Assembly (NCBI RefSeq): GCF_003240585.1
Contig: NZ_PCDP01000059.1
Span: forward strand, 124,001-188,000
Direction of reading: 5' to 3'
Length of the DNA stretch: 64,000 bases
Origin: Arminella tubonensis
Lineage (GTDB): Bacteria > Pseudomonadota > Alphaproteobacteria > Rhizobiales > Rhizobiaceae
Positions within the stretch are counted from its first letter, which is position 1. Every line of letters starts with the position of its first letter. This document shows, one piece after another, positions 38,632-46,585 of this stretch. The position numbers and the translations under genes were made by a program. The notes beneath the pieces are model-generated. The model was not told where the DNA came from and searched no databases. It saw only the letters and a list, made by a program, of their open reading frames with translations.

Positions 38632-38649
38632 TCTTACGTAAACGTAAGA
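38632..38649. promoter_or_regulatory. Palindrome TCTTACGT-AA-ACGTAAGA upstream of mdh
   Basis: A perfect 8-base inverted repeat with a 2-base centre lies about 155 bases before the mdh start, in the only promoter-sized gap before the operon. TTACGT-N2-ACGTAA dyads resemble those bound by MerR-family LiuR-type regulators of branched-chain amino acid breakdown; that link is from memory and unproven here. Confidence 0.4.
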
Positions 38650-38667
38650 TATTCTGTCACTAAATTG

Positions 38668-39831
38668 TTACTCGGCGGCACGTTTCGCATGAGTCTGAGC
38701 AAGGTATTCGGCGCTTCTCATCTCGAACAGGCGCGAGGTCGTGCGGTCGAACTCGAAGCCTTCCGTTCCCCGTCTTTCGACCAGGAGATCCTCCGGCATG
38801 GCTGCCGCAGACACGAAAAGCCGGACTGCGTGGTCGTAGAACGTGTCTATCAGAATGATGAACCGCTTGGTTTGGTTCCGCTTGTCAGGACCCATTTGCG
38901 GAATATGGTCGATAAAGATCGTATCGAAGCGATCCGCGATCGCCAGGAAGTCCGCGGCGCCAAGCGGAGCCTCGCATAGATCGGCAAAGGAAAACCGTGC
39001 CGTACGATCGACCGCCCGCGGTACGTGGATCGAGCGTCCCTTCCGCGGAATTTCCATCGATTGCGCTTTGCGCCCTTGCAGCACCTGCGCCCAGGACGCA
39101 TCCATCGCCATATCCGTCCGCTCGTTGATCGGCGTCAGATAGACCGGCTGGCTGTTTAGCTTCTCCATCCTGTAGTCGGTGGGCGAGTCCAGCGTCACGA
39201 CGTCGACGTAGGTCTTCAGCAAATCGACAAAGGGAAGGAAGAGGCCGCGGTTGAGACCGTCCCTGTAAAGATTATCCGGCTCAACGTTGGAGGTCGCGAC
39301 CAGCACGCAGCCCAGTACGAACAATTGCGAGAACAGCCGCGACAGGATCATGGCGTCGGCGATATCGGTGACCGAGAATTCGTCGAAGCAGAGCAGCTCC
39401 GCCTGCTCGTAGAGATCGGCGGCAACCGGCGGGATTGGGTCTGCCTCCTTGGTCTCTCCGTTCTTGAAGCTCAGCCGGTGCGCGGCGATGCGATTGTGCA
39501 CATCCGCCATGAACTCGTGGAAATGCGCCCGACGCTTGCGCTTGCAGGGAGCCATGTAAAAGAACATGTCCATGAGCATCGTCTTCCCACGCCCGACACT
39601 GCCGTGGATGTATAGTCCCTTGGAAACTTCGGAGGGTTTCGCGCGCGCCGCAAACAACCAGCCGAGAGCGCTCGATTTCGTAGCCGGCCGCCGGCGCTTG
39701 AGAGCTGCAAGCACGCGGTCGAGGCATTTCGCCACGTCCATCTGCGCCGAATCGATTTGAAGCGAACCGGCCGCTGTCAGCGTCTTCAACTGTTCGCTGA
39801 CGCTGATGGGGTAGTCAGGCATGGGCTGCAT
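38668..39831 (-). CDS. zapE: Cell division protein ZapE (AFG1-like ATPase)
   Basis: A 387-residue AFG1/ZapE family P-loop ATPase. Walker A GSVGRGKT is at residues 77-84 and Walker B is in LLCFDEFSVTDIADAM. ZapE associates with the Z-ring in Escherichia coli; mitochondrial relatives assist respiratory-complex quality control. Its position between the mdh and sdh blocks fits either view. The start could also be the ATG three codons in. Confidence 0.9.
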   Translation of the reverse strand: MQPMPDYPISVSEQLKTLTAAGSLQIDSAQMDVAKCLDRVLAALKRRRPATKSSALGWLFAARAKPSEVSKGLYIHGSVGRGKTMLMDMFFYMAPCKRKRRAHFHEFMADVHNRIAAHRLSFKNGETKEADPIPPVAADLYEQAELLCFDEFSVTDIADAMILSRLFSQLFVLGCVLVATSNVEPDNLYRDGLNRGLFLPFVDLLKTYVDVVTLDSPTDYRMEKLNSQPVYLTPINERTDMAMDASWAQVLQGRKAQSMEIPRKGRSIHVPRAVDRTARFSFADLCEAPLGAADFLAIADRFDTIFIDHIPQMGPDKRNQTKRFIILIDTFYDHAVRLFVSAAAMPEDLLVERRGTEGFEFDRTTSRLFEMRSAEYLAQTHAKRAAE

Positions 39832-39881
39832 GAGGAGACGTCCGCCTGTGCATCGTGAAACGGCCCGCCGACTGCGCAGCT

Positions 39882-40409
39882 TTATCGGCTGAGGCTGATC
39901 GGCTGACCTGAGGTCGTCGTGCCGGTAAAGCGCGAGTCCGCCGTCTTATAGACCGAGCCGACCTGAGCGCCACTGCGATCCTTGAGCAGAACCTGCTTGC
40001 CCGACACTTCCCACGAACCCATTGTCGTCAGCTCGCCGGTGCAGCCTCGAGTGCCGCCACGCGATCCGCTGCCGAGATTGGTAAGGGTTAGGAACATGTC
40101 GCAAGTGGCGCCGCCGTTTCCGACCTTCCAGCTGCCGACCATGGACTCCTTGGTAACATCCATGGCGGACGCCGCCATCGCGGTATTCTGCTGCGCGGCC
40201 GCTGGGTTCGGCGTGTTCGACGGAGCAGCCGGAAACTGCGAACCGCTGGCAGTCGGATCCGCAAGCTGGCCGGACTGGACGGGTGAAACGGGTGCTGCCT
40301 GAAGCGGGGGAGCAGAATAGCCAGAATTCACGTCATTGTATGCCGTGCGCTGGCAGCCGGCAAGCAACAGAACAACGGTCACAGCCGTCGCCGCATATTT
40401 CAACCGCAT
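39882..40409 (-). CDS. Omp19-type outer-membrane lipoprotein with protease-inhibitor domain
   Basis: A 175-residue lipoprotein. The signal peptide ends in a lipobox with the lipidated cysteine at position 19 (VVLLLAGCQ). A Pro/Ala-rich linker follows, then an AprI/Inh-type inhibitor domain (SMVGSWKVGNGGATCDMFLTL). Brucella Omp19 is the known relative and inhibits host proteases; a general envelope role is likely here. Two cysteines in the domain could form a disulfide. Confidence 0.87.
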   Translation of the reverse strand: MRLKYAATAVTVVLLLAGCQRTAYNDVNSGYSAPPLQAAPVSPVQSGQLADPTASGSQFPAAPSNTPNPAAAQQNTAMAASAMDVTKESMVGSWKVGNGGATCDMFLTLTNLGSGSRGGTRGCTGELTTMGSWEVSGKQVLLKDRSGAQVGSVYKTADSRFTGTTTSGQPISLSR

Positions 40410-40646
40410 TATTATACTCCTGAAATTTCCAAGCCTGCCCCGAAGTTGGCCCGCAATGACGGCGGAATTATCGTGAAAGCCCTAATTGAATCAAGCGGCA
40501 GAGAGGAAGAAATTGTCCCAGACCAGAGCCTTCCAAGCCATCTGGGACAAATTTGGCGCATTTTTGCACAATTCAAGGTGCAGCTGTGAGTTTATGCTGT
40601 TGCAAATCGTTCAAGCGAAGTATCGCCGCCCGGCATTCCGACGATG
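40410..40646. other. Intergenic region between sdhB and omp19
   Basis: A 237-base gap containing the sdh transcript end and the omp19 promoter. Apart from the 10-base inverted repeat listed separately, I see no gene, RNA motif or promoter that can be placed with confidence. Confidence 0.5.
40513..40550 (-). terminator. Long inverted repeat downstream of the sdh operon
   Basis: TTGTCCCAGA (40513-40522) and TCTGGGACAA (40541-40550) are perfect 10-base arms around an 18-base loop. On the minus strand the second arm runs into AATTTCTTCC. It lies about 97 bases after sdhB and 104 before omp19, so it is either the sdh terminator or an omp19 operator; the weak T run leaves both open. Confidence 0.45.
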
Positions 40647-41426
40647 TCAGACCCGCCGCTCCACCATCATCTTCTTGATTTCGGCGATGGCTTTGGCCGG
40701 GTTGAGGCCCTTCGGGCAGGTCTGCGCGCAGTTCATGATCGTGTGGCAGCGATAAAGACGGAACGGATCCTCAAGATTGTCGAGCCGCTCGCCCGTCGCC
40801 TCATCCCTCGAATCGATCAGCCAGCGATAGGCCTGCAGCAGAACGGCGGGACCGAGATAGCGGTCGCCGTTCCACCAGTAGCTGGGACAGGAGGTCGAGC
40901 AGCAGGCGCAGAGAATGCATTCGTAGAGACCGTCGAGCTTCTGACGGTCGTCGTGACTCTGCTTCCATTCCTTGGCGGGCGGTGGCGAAACCGTCTTCAG
41001 CCACGGCTCGATCGAGCGATGCTGCGCATAGAAATTGGTCAGATCAGGAACAAGGTCCTTGACGACTGGCAAATGCGGCAACGGATAGATCTTCACCGTC
41101 CCCTTGATCTCTTCCAGCCCCTTGGTGCAGGCAAGCGTGTTCGTGCCGTCGATGTTCATGGCGCAGGAACCGCAAATGCCCTCGCGACAGGAACGGCGCA
41201 ACGTCAGCGTCGGGTCGATCTTGTTCTTGATGTAGAGCAGGCCGTCGAGCACCATCGGCCCGCAATCATCGACATCGATATAGAACGTGTCGATGCTCGG
41301 ATTCTGGCCGTCGTCCGGGCTCCAGCGATAGACGCGAAATTCGCGGGTGTTCGTAGCACCTTGCGGCTTCGGCCAAACCTTGCCTTCGCGCATCTGAGAG
41401 TTCTTGGGGAGAGCGAGTTCAACCAT
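40647..41426 (-). CDS. sdhB: Succinate dehydrogenase iron-sulfur subunit
   Basis: A 259-residue subunit with all three cluster motifs: CREGICGSC for the 2Fe-2S centre, and CILCACCSTSCP with CHTIMNCAQTCPK for the 4Fe-4S and 3Fe-4S centres. It links SdhA to the quinone site. AAGGTGA precedes the start. The first eight bases overlap the end of the unknown gene inserted between sdhA and sdhB, so translation of the two is probably coupled. Confidence 0.98.
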   Translation of the reverse strand: MVELALPKNSQMREGKVWPKPQGATNTREFRVYRWSPDDGQNPSIDTFYIDVDDCGPMVLDGLLYIKNKIDPTLTLRRSCREGICGSCAMNIDGTNTLACTKGLEEIKGTVKIYPLPHLPVVKDLVPDLTNFYAQHRSIEPWLKTVSPPPAKEWKQSHDDRQKLDGLYECILCACCSTSCPSYWWNGDRYLGPAVLLQAYRWLIDSRDEATGERLDNLEDPFRLYRCHTIMNCAQTCPKGLNPAKAIAEIKKMMVERRV

Positions 41427-42369
41427 AGTTAGCTGTCACCTTGCTGATGTCTAGAATTGTTTGAATGTCCTTAGATTCTTCCGATAGATCGAAAATCTGC
41501 CTGATCATTGAAACTGGGACAAAATCTACAGCTTTTGTAAGCGCCTCTTGAAGCGCAGCATTGCCAAGCAATTCAGTGTACAGGCCCAGCAAATACCTGA
41601 AAACCTCGAAGACTAAGGACGCCAAGGCTATTAACATTGCGTACGCGATTGCTTTAAACTGCGACGTGGCGGACCAAGCTCCCGTGAACTCTCCGTTTTT
41701 GGTTATTACCTTGATATGCGCCTCGTAGTCCCAATGAACGTGGTCACTCATCCAACCGTAAAGTCTTCCAAAACTGCTAAACTTTGAAGTTGTCGGACCA
41801 ATGCATTTTGTGGTCGGAGTTCTTTTAATTTTTTCTACGTCATCGAACGAGCGAATTACGCAAATCCACGCTATCTGCTCCAATATCATCCTTGCAATCG
41901 CCACGCACTCAAACAGCGCCCCTTTATCCGCTTCAGCAAAAGCTCGATCGAAGCTGTAGGATATACGGACAAGCGTCAGATCGCCTATCCATTCTCCAAC
42001 GGTCGGAGTCCTTCCCAACAATGGCGGATACATCCTTACCGCGTCCCCAATTTGTTCAATTTGACGAAGGCACACTCTTTTAAACGATCGATCTAGTCGG
42101 ACATTTCCGCCAGGGTCTTCCTCGTATTTCATGTCTTTAAGATATGTGCGCAAAACATGGTCGATGGACTTGTTTTGTAAATAATACGTGACAGTTGCGG
42201 CGCTTATCATTTCCCGCAAACCCGCAGGATAATCGTTGTCAACGCCAACTTCGTATGGAACATTATTTACTGGTGTTTCAAAATCCTTTTGCATGAACAA
42301 CGGAAACGCAGCCTGTAGTCGCGATAACTTTGGTGTGTCATCTACGGGGCTCGTTGGATTCTCGCTCAT
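41419..42369 (-). CDS. Unknown 316-residue protein inserted between sdhA and sdhB
   Basis: I do not recognise this gene. Its ATG overlaps the sdhA stop (TAATG) and its stop lies 8 bases inside sdhB. Hand counting over 41461-42360 gives 413 G+C in 900 bases (about 46 percent), against 181 in 300 (about 60 percent) over 42421-42720 in sdhA. The protein looks largely helical: LFECVAIARMILEQIAW (residues 152-168, with R160-x3-E164) and FGRLYGWMSDHVHWDYEAH (200-218) are its most distinctive parts, and residues 238-254 are hydrophobic. The arrangement loosely recalls DUF5677-like helical proteins. No signal peptide, catalytic motif or HEPN R-x4-6-H is evident. It is probably an acquired gene expressed from the sdh promoter. 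Confidence 0.85.
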   Translation of the reverse strand: MSENPTSPVDDTPKLSRLQAAFPLFMQKDFETPVNNVPYEVGVDNDYPAGLREMISAATVTYYLQNKSIDHVLRTYLKDMKYEEDPGGNVRLDRSFKRVCLRQIEQIGDAVRMYPPLLGRTPTVGEWIGDLTLVRISYSFDRAFAEADKGALFECVAIARMILEQIAWICVIRSFDDVEKIKRTPTTKCIGPTTSKFSSFGRLYGWMSDHVHWDYEAHIKVITKNGEFTGAWSATSQFKAIAYAMLIALASLVFEVFRYLLGLYTELLGNAALQEALTKAVDFVPVSMIRQIFDLSEESKDIQTILDISKVTANYG

Positions 42370-44222
42370 TAATAAACGCGTGCCTTCGGCTCGATCTTGT
42401 GCGGATCGATGCCTTCGGCGATCAGTTCGGTATGGACGGGACGATAGTCTAGTTTCACCTCACCGGCGTCGTTGACCCAGGAAAGTGTGTGCTTGCGCCA
42501 GTTGACGTCGTCACGGCCGCCGAATGGGCCGCCGGTGAAGTCTTCGCGCGCATGCGAGCCGCGGCTCTCCTTGCGCGCCTCGGCGCCGTAGATCGTCGTG
42601 ATGGCATTGGCCATCAGGTTGTGCAACTCAAGCGTTTCGACGAGGTCTGAGTTCCAGACCATCGAACGGTCTGTGACCTTGACATCGGACAGCTCATGCC
42701 AGATGGCCGAGATGCGCTTGCAGCCGGACTCTAGCGATTCCTGCGTACGGAACACAGCCGCGTCGTCCTGCATGGCGTGCTGCATCTTTTCGCGCAAAAC
42801 GGCGGTCGGCGTCGTGCCGCTCGCGTGGCGCAGGCCATCGAAACGATCCATGATCTTGTCGCAGGCAGCTATGTTCAACGCCGGGATTGCCGACGCCCGG
42901 TCGATCACTTCCCCGGCACGGATGGCAGCGGCGCGCCCGAAGACGACAAGGTCGATCAGCGAATTCGAACCTAGACGATTGGCGCCGTGCACGGATGCGC
43001 ACCCGGCTTCGCCGACGGCCATCAGTCCCGGCAGGATGCGTTCAGGGTTGCTGCTGTCGGCGTTCAGAACCTCGCCCCAGTAGTTCGTCGGAATACCACC
43101 CATGTTATAGTGAACGGTTGGCAGCACCGGGATCGGCTCGCGGGTAACGTCCACACCGGCGAAAATCTTGGCGCTCTCGGAAATCCCCGGCAGGCGCTCG
43201 TGCAGCACGGCCGGATCGAGGTGGTCGAGATGCAGGAAGATGTGGTCCTTGTTTTTGCCGACGCCGCGCCCCTCGCGAATCTCAAGCGTCATGCAACGTG
43301 AAACCACGTCGCGCGAGGCGAGATCCTTGGCCGATGGCGCATAGCGCTCCATGAAACGTTCGCCCTCGGAATTGACGAGATAGCCGCCTTCGCCGCGCGC
43401 CCCTTCCGTGATCAGACAGCCGGCGCCATAGATGCCGGTCGGATGGAACTGGACGAACTCCATATCCTGGAGCGGCATGCCGGCGCGAGCGACCATGCCG
43501 CCGCCGTCGCCGGTGCAGGTGTGCGCCGATGTCGCCGAGAAATAGGCGCGACCATAGCCGCCGGTCGCAAGCACCACCATCTTCGCCGAGAAGCGATGTA
43601 TCGTGCCGTCGTCCAGGCACCAGGCAACGACGCCGGTGCACCGACCGTCTTCCGACATGATCAGGTCGAGCGCGAAATATTCAACGAAGAACTCGGCGTT
43701 GTGGCGCAGCGCCTGGCCGTAGAGCGTGTGGAGAATGGCATGCCCGGTACGGTCGGCGGCAGCACAGGTCCGCTGTACAGGAGGCCCCTCTCCGTAGTTC
43801 TGCATGTGCCCGCCGAACGGCCGCTGGTAGATCTTGCCCTCTTCGTTGCGGGAGAAGGGCACGCCGTAGTGCTCGAGCTCGTAGACGGCTTTCGGCGCTT
43901 CCATGGTCAGATACTGCATCGCGTCGACGTCGCCGAGCCAGTCGGAGCCCTTGACGGTATCGTATAGATGCCACTGCCAGCTATCCGGCGTCATGTTTCG
44001 CAGCGATGCGGCAATGCCGCCCTGTGCCGCGACGGTGTGGGACCGGGTCGGGAATACCTTGGTGATGCAGGCGGTACGGAAACCCTGCTCCGCCATCCCG
44101 AGCGTGGCGCGCAGGCCGGCGCCGCCGGCACCGACGACGATCACGTCATAGGAGTGGTCGACATACTTGTAGGCCTTGCCATTCTGAGCGGGGCCATTCT
44201 GAGCGGCTGAGTTCGATGCCAT
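42369..44222 (-). CDS. sdhA: Succinate dehydrogenase flavoprotein subunit
   Basis: A 617-residue flavoprotein that oxidises succinate to fumarate. The FAD fold (DVIVVGAGGAGLRA), the histidine that covalently binds FAD in RSHTVAAQGGI, and the catalytic HPTGIYG/ARGEGGYL regions are present. The protein is complete to its usual C-terminal KARVY. It is therefore not damaged by the inserted gene, whose start codon shares one base with its stop. Confidence 0.98.
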   Translation of the reverse strand: MASNSAAQNGPAQNGKAYKYVDHSYDVIVVGAGGAGLRATLGMAEQGFRTACITKVFPTRSHTVAAQGGIAASLRNMTPDSWQWHLYDTVKGSDWLGDVDAMQYLTMEAPKAVYELEHYGVPFSRNEEGKIYQRPFGGHMQNYGEGPPVQRTCAAADRTGHAILHTLYGQALRHNAEFFVEYFALDLIMSEDGRCTGVVAWCLDDGTIHRFSAKMVVLATGGYGRAYFSATSAHTCTGDGGGMVARAGMPLQDMEFVQFHPTGIYGAGCLITEGARGEGGYLVNSEGERFMERYAPSAKDLASRDVVSRCMTLEIREGRGVGKNKDHIFLHLDHLDPAVLHERLPGISESAKIFAGVDVTREPIPVLPTVHYNMGGIPTNYWGEVLNADSSNPERILPGLMAVGEAGCASVHGANRLGSNSLIDLVVFGRAAAIRAGEVIDRASAIPALNIAACDKIMDRFDGLRHASGTTPTAVLREKMQHAMQDDAAVFRTQESLESGCKRISAIWHELSDVKVTDRSMVWNSDLVETLELHNLMANAITTIYGAEARKESRGSHAREDFTGGPFGGRDDVNWRKHTLSWVNDAGEVKLDYRPVHTELIAEGIDPHKIEPKARVY

Positions 44223-44229
44223 GATGCAA

Positions 44230-44610
44230 TTATCCTACGAACGCGATTTTCAGAATGGCGAAAAGACAGAGCCCAGCCACAATGATCGCGAAGAACGTGT
44301 TGAGCATCAGCAAAGCGATCTTGGCCGCTTCGCCGTGGACGTAATCCTCGATGATGACCTGCATGCCGAGCTTCATGTGGATGACGCCGGAAATGACCAT
44401 CAGGCCGAAGATCACGGCAATGAAGGGGTTCGCCAATGCGTGGACAACCGCCGCGTAGGGTGCGCCGGCATAGATCATCAGGAAAATGACGAAGAATAGG
44501 AAGAGCGGCACGTTGGCAACGGCCGTCACGCGCTGGCGCCAGAAATGCTCGGTGCCTTCCTTGGCCGAACCGAGGCCGCGGACACGCCCTAGAGGGGTAC
44601 GCATATCCAT
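44230..44610 (-). CDS. sdhD: Succinate dehydrogenase membrane anchor subunit D
   Basis: A 126-residue membrane anchor with three hydrophobic segments; the heme/quinone-side histidine region reads VHALANPFIAVIFGLMVISG with IHMKLGMQVIIEDYVH after it. It forms the cytochrome b anchor with SdhC and lies 12 bases after it, 7 before sdhA. Confidence 0.94.
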   Translation of the reverse strand: MDMRTPLGRVRGLGSAKEGTEHFWRQRVTAVANVPLFLFFVIFLMIYAGAPYAAVVHALANPFIAVIFGLMVISGVIHMKLGMQVIIEDYVHGEAAKIALLMLNTFFAIIVAGLCLFAILKIAFVG

Positions 44611-44622
44611 GAGAATTACCCT

Positions 44623-45018
44623 TCAGAAACGGATGGCAAGGCCGATGGCCCAGACGATGACGGTCAGAACGAGCGAGCCGGCCAGTGTCGCCTTGGCCAG
44701 TTTCGTGGAAAAGGATTTTTCGAACCCGTAGCCGAGGTCCCACATGAAGTGGCGAAAACCGCCGAGCATGTGGTGGAGCAGGGCCCAGGTGTAACCCAGC
44801 AGGATCAGCCTGCCGATGATGGTACCCATGAACCAGCTGACCCAATCAAAATATGCTTGGCCGGAGGCAGCGGCGATCAGCCACCAGACAACCAGCAAAG
44901 TGCCGAAATAGAGTGCGCCGCCGGTGATCCGGTGGACGATCGACATAACCATGGTCGGAATGAGTTTGTAGATTTGCAAATGCGGCGACAAAGGCCGATT
45001 TTGTGTGACGTTCGCCAT
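44623..45018 (-). CDS. sdhC: Succinate dehydrogenase cytochrome b556 subunit
   Basis: A 131-residue anchor subunit with the SdhC signature RPLSPHLQIYK followed by SIVHRITGGALYFG, three membrane segments and the heme-ligand region LLHHMLGGFRHFMWD. First gene of sdhCDAB. The promoter should lie in the 294-base divergent region upstream. Confidence 0.96.
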   Translation of the reverse strand: MANVTQNRPLSPHLQIYKLIPTMVMSIVHRITGGALYFGTLLVVWWLIAAASGQAYFDWVSWFMGTIIGRLILLGYTWALLHHMLGGFRHFMWDLGYGFEKSFSTKLAKATLAGSLVLTVIVWAIGLAIRF

Positions 45019-45312
45019 CAGAACCTCGCGGCGTTACGATGCTCTTTGATCTCGGGCACCACCGGGGCAACGCACGGATGCCGAAATCCTGTGTGCGTTG
45101 CATCAACGCGACGTTTAATGACGGAAGCGCCCGTCGACAAGCACTATTGCTAACCGCCTTGAATTTAATCGATTCGGGTCGCCCGCCTCGGCCGAAACAT
45201 CGTCCTGCGTTAACTATTCGATCCGTTTTTCACGGCATCTCGTGGACTTGGGCTTCCCTTTGCGGCAAGCTGCCTTAACCTTTTGTTAACGATTGGCGAG
45301 GTCGGAGATATG
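45019..45312. other. Divergent promoter region between sdhC and the Gly-rich protein gene
   Basis: A 294-base gap carrying promoters for the sdh operon (minus) and the Gly-rich protein (plus). The only motif I can name is the CtrA-type site near its right end. A TTTAAT-rich patch around 45165 may belong to the sdh promoter. Confidence 0.5.
45275..45290 (+). promoter_or_regulatory. CtrA-type site TTAA-N7-TTAAC
   Basis: TTAA (45275-45278), seven bases, then TTAAC (45286-45290) is an exact match to the binding motif of the alphaproteobacterial cell-cycle regulator CtrA. It lies 22 to 38 bases before the start of the Gly-rich secreted protein gene, where it would cover the core promoter. Confidence 0.55.
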
Positions 45313-45924
45313 ATGACGCGTCTTCTGAAAAGCAGCTCGGTTTTCTTGGCCGTGGCTCTCGCCGCAAGCATGGCTCTTCCCGCGCTCGGCGGGGACTTTG
45401 GCGTCGGTGGCCGCGGGTTCCCGCGCCCCGGCATTCACGGAACCCATTTCGGCAATGGCGGCTTCGGTTTCCAGCGCAATTTCCACGCTCGCGGGCGCAA
45501 TCAGTTTGCATCGGGCGACCGCTTTCCGTTCCAGGGCCGCGACTTCAGGCATCATAACGGTGATCGCATGTTCGGCGGGCGAAACAACTTCGCCCGAAAC
45601 GGAAATGGTGGCTTTGGCGGTGGCAACTACTTTCGCTCCAACCGGCCCCAACGTCTCTACACGCTAGGTGGCTACGGCGCGAATGGAGGCAGCAGCGTCA
45701 GGGTTATCCTTCGGGACCAGCCTGACTATGGCTTCATCAGCAACTATGCCGGTGCAACAGACGTCTACCGCGCCGACGGCGGAACTTATGCCACCGGCTA
45801 CAGCTATTCGTCAGGCGGGCAACAGCAGGGATCGATTGCAAGACCACGCGCAAAGATCATCGACGTGGCACGGATGCCCGATGTCTGCTCGAACGAGAAC
45901 GGCGTCTGCGTCATTCGCCCCTGA
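45313..45924 (+). CDS. Glycine-rich secreted protein, function unknown
   Basis: About 203 residues from the second of two adjacent ATGs, chosen because CGGAG is then five bases away. A signal peptide (residues 1 to about 25, ending LPALGG) is followed by a Gly/Phe/Arg/Asn-rich region of roughly 90 residues and a C-terminal part with paired cysteines (DVCSNENGVCVIRP). The low-complexity half suggests an extracellular or envelope structural role. A CtrA-type site in the promoter hints at cell-cycle-linked expression. No family is recognised. Confidence 0.75.
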   Translation: MTRLLKSSSVFLAVALAASMALPALGGDFGVGGRGFPRPGIHGTHFGNGGFGFQRNFHARGRNQFASGDRFPFQGRDFRHHNGDRMFGGRNNFARNGNGGFGGGNYFRSNRPQRLYTLGGYGANGGSSVRVILRDQPDYGFISNYAGATDVYRADGGTYATGYSYSSGGQQQGSIARPRAKIIDVARMPDVCSNENGVCVIRP

Positions 45925-45933
45925 GCAGGTACA

Positions 45934-46584
45934 TCAGCCGGCTGCGAATTTCCAAACCGTGGTCTTCTTGACCTCGCTGTCTTCGAGCGCCCGCGTCACG
46001 GCAACCTCGTAGGCGGCGCAGGAGACCAGATTTTGCTTGGGCAAATAGGCGCGTCCGGGGTCGCCGACAAGGACCTCGATACCTTGAGCAGCCAGTGCCT
46101 TGAACCAGGGGACAAGGCGATCGGCGAAATCGCGATCGTAGAAGACGTCACCGGCAAGAACGATGTCGGCATCGACCGGACGTCCAATGAGATCGTCTCC
46201 CGCAAAGGCGACCTGCACCCCGTTTTTGAGCGCATTCAATCGAACAGCAGCCATCGCCCAGGGGTCGATATCTGCCGCCGTCACCTCGGCGGCGCCGGCG
46301 AACCTCGCGGCAATCGCAACGATCCCCGAGCCGCTGGCAAAATCCAACACTCTTTTGCCCGAGACCGTCTCCGGATTATCGAGGATATAGCGGGCGAGCC
46401 CCTGCCCCCCGGCCCAGGCAAAGGCCCAGAAAGGCGGGGGCAGTCCGATCTCCTGAAGCTCATCCTCCGTCTTCAGCCAGAGATCATGGGCCTCCGTTGC
46501 CAGATGCAGACGGATCTCCGGCACATGCGGCGGCGTCATGATCTCGGTATTGGCGCGGATGAAGGTCTCGGGATCGGTCTTCAA
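45934..46584 (-). CDS. ETF-beta lysine methyltransferase homolog (METTL20-like)
   Basis: A 216-residue seven-beta-strand methyltransferase: the S-adenosylmethionine loop is LDFASGSGIVAIAA and the family's post-II motif reads GDVFYDRDFADRL, followed by VLVGDPGR. This combination matches the METTL20/ETFB-KMT group, which methylates lysines next to the recognition loop of the electron transfer flavoprotein beta subunit; an Agrobacterium homolog is known. Substrate assignment is by family. It is followed within two bases by the EVE-domain gene in the operon. Confidence 0.85.
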   Translation of the reverse strand: MKTDPETFIRANTEIMTPPHVPEIRLHLATEAHDLWLKTEDELQEIGLPPPFWAFAWAGGQGLARYILDNPETVSGKRVLDFASGSGIVAIAARFAGAAEVTAADIDPWAMAAVRLNALKNGVQVAFAGDDLIGRPVDADIVLAGDVFYDRDFADRLVPWFKALAAQGIEVLVGDPGRAYLPKQNLVSCAAYEVAVTRALEDSEVKKTTVWKFAAG

Positions 46585-46585
46585 G

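Noticed and set aside
41419..42369. HEPN ribonuclease call for the inserted gene
   Set aside because: No R-x4-6-H motif is present; the nearest arginine-histidine pair (R202 and H210) is too far apart.
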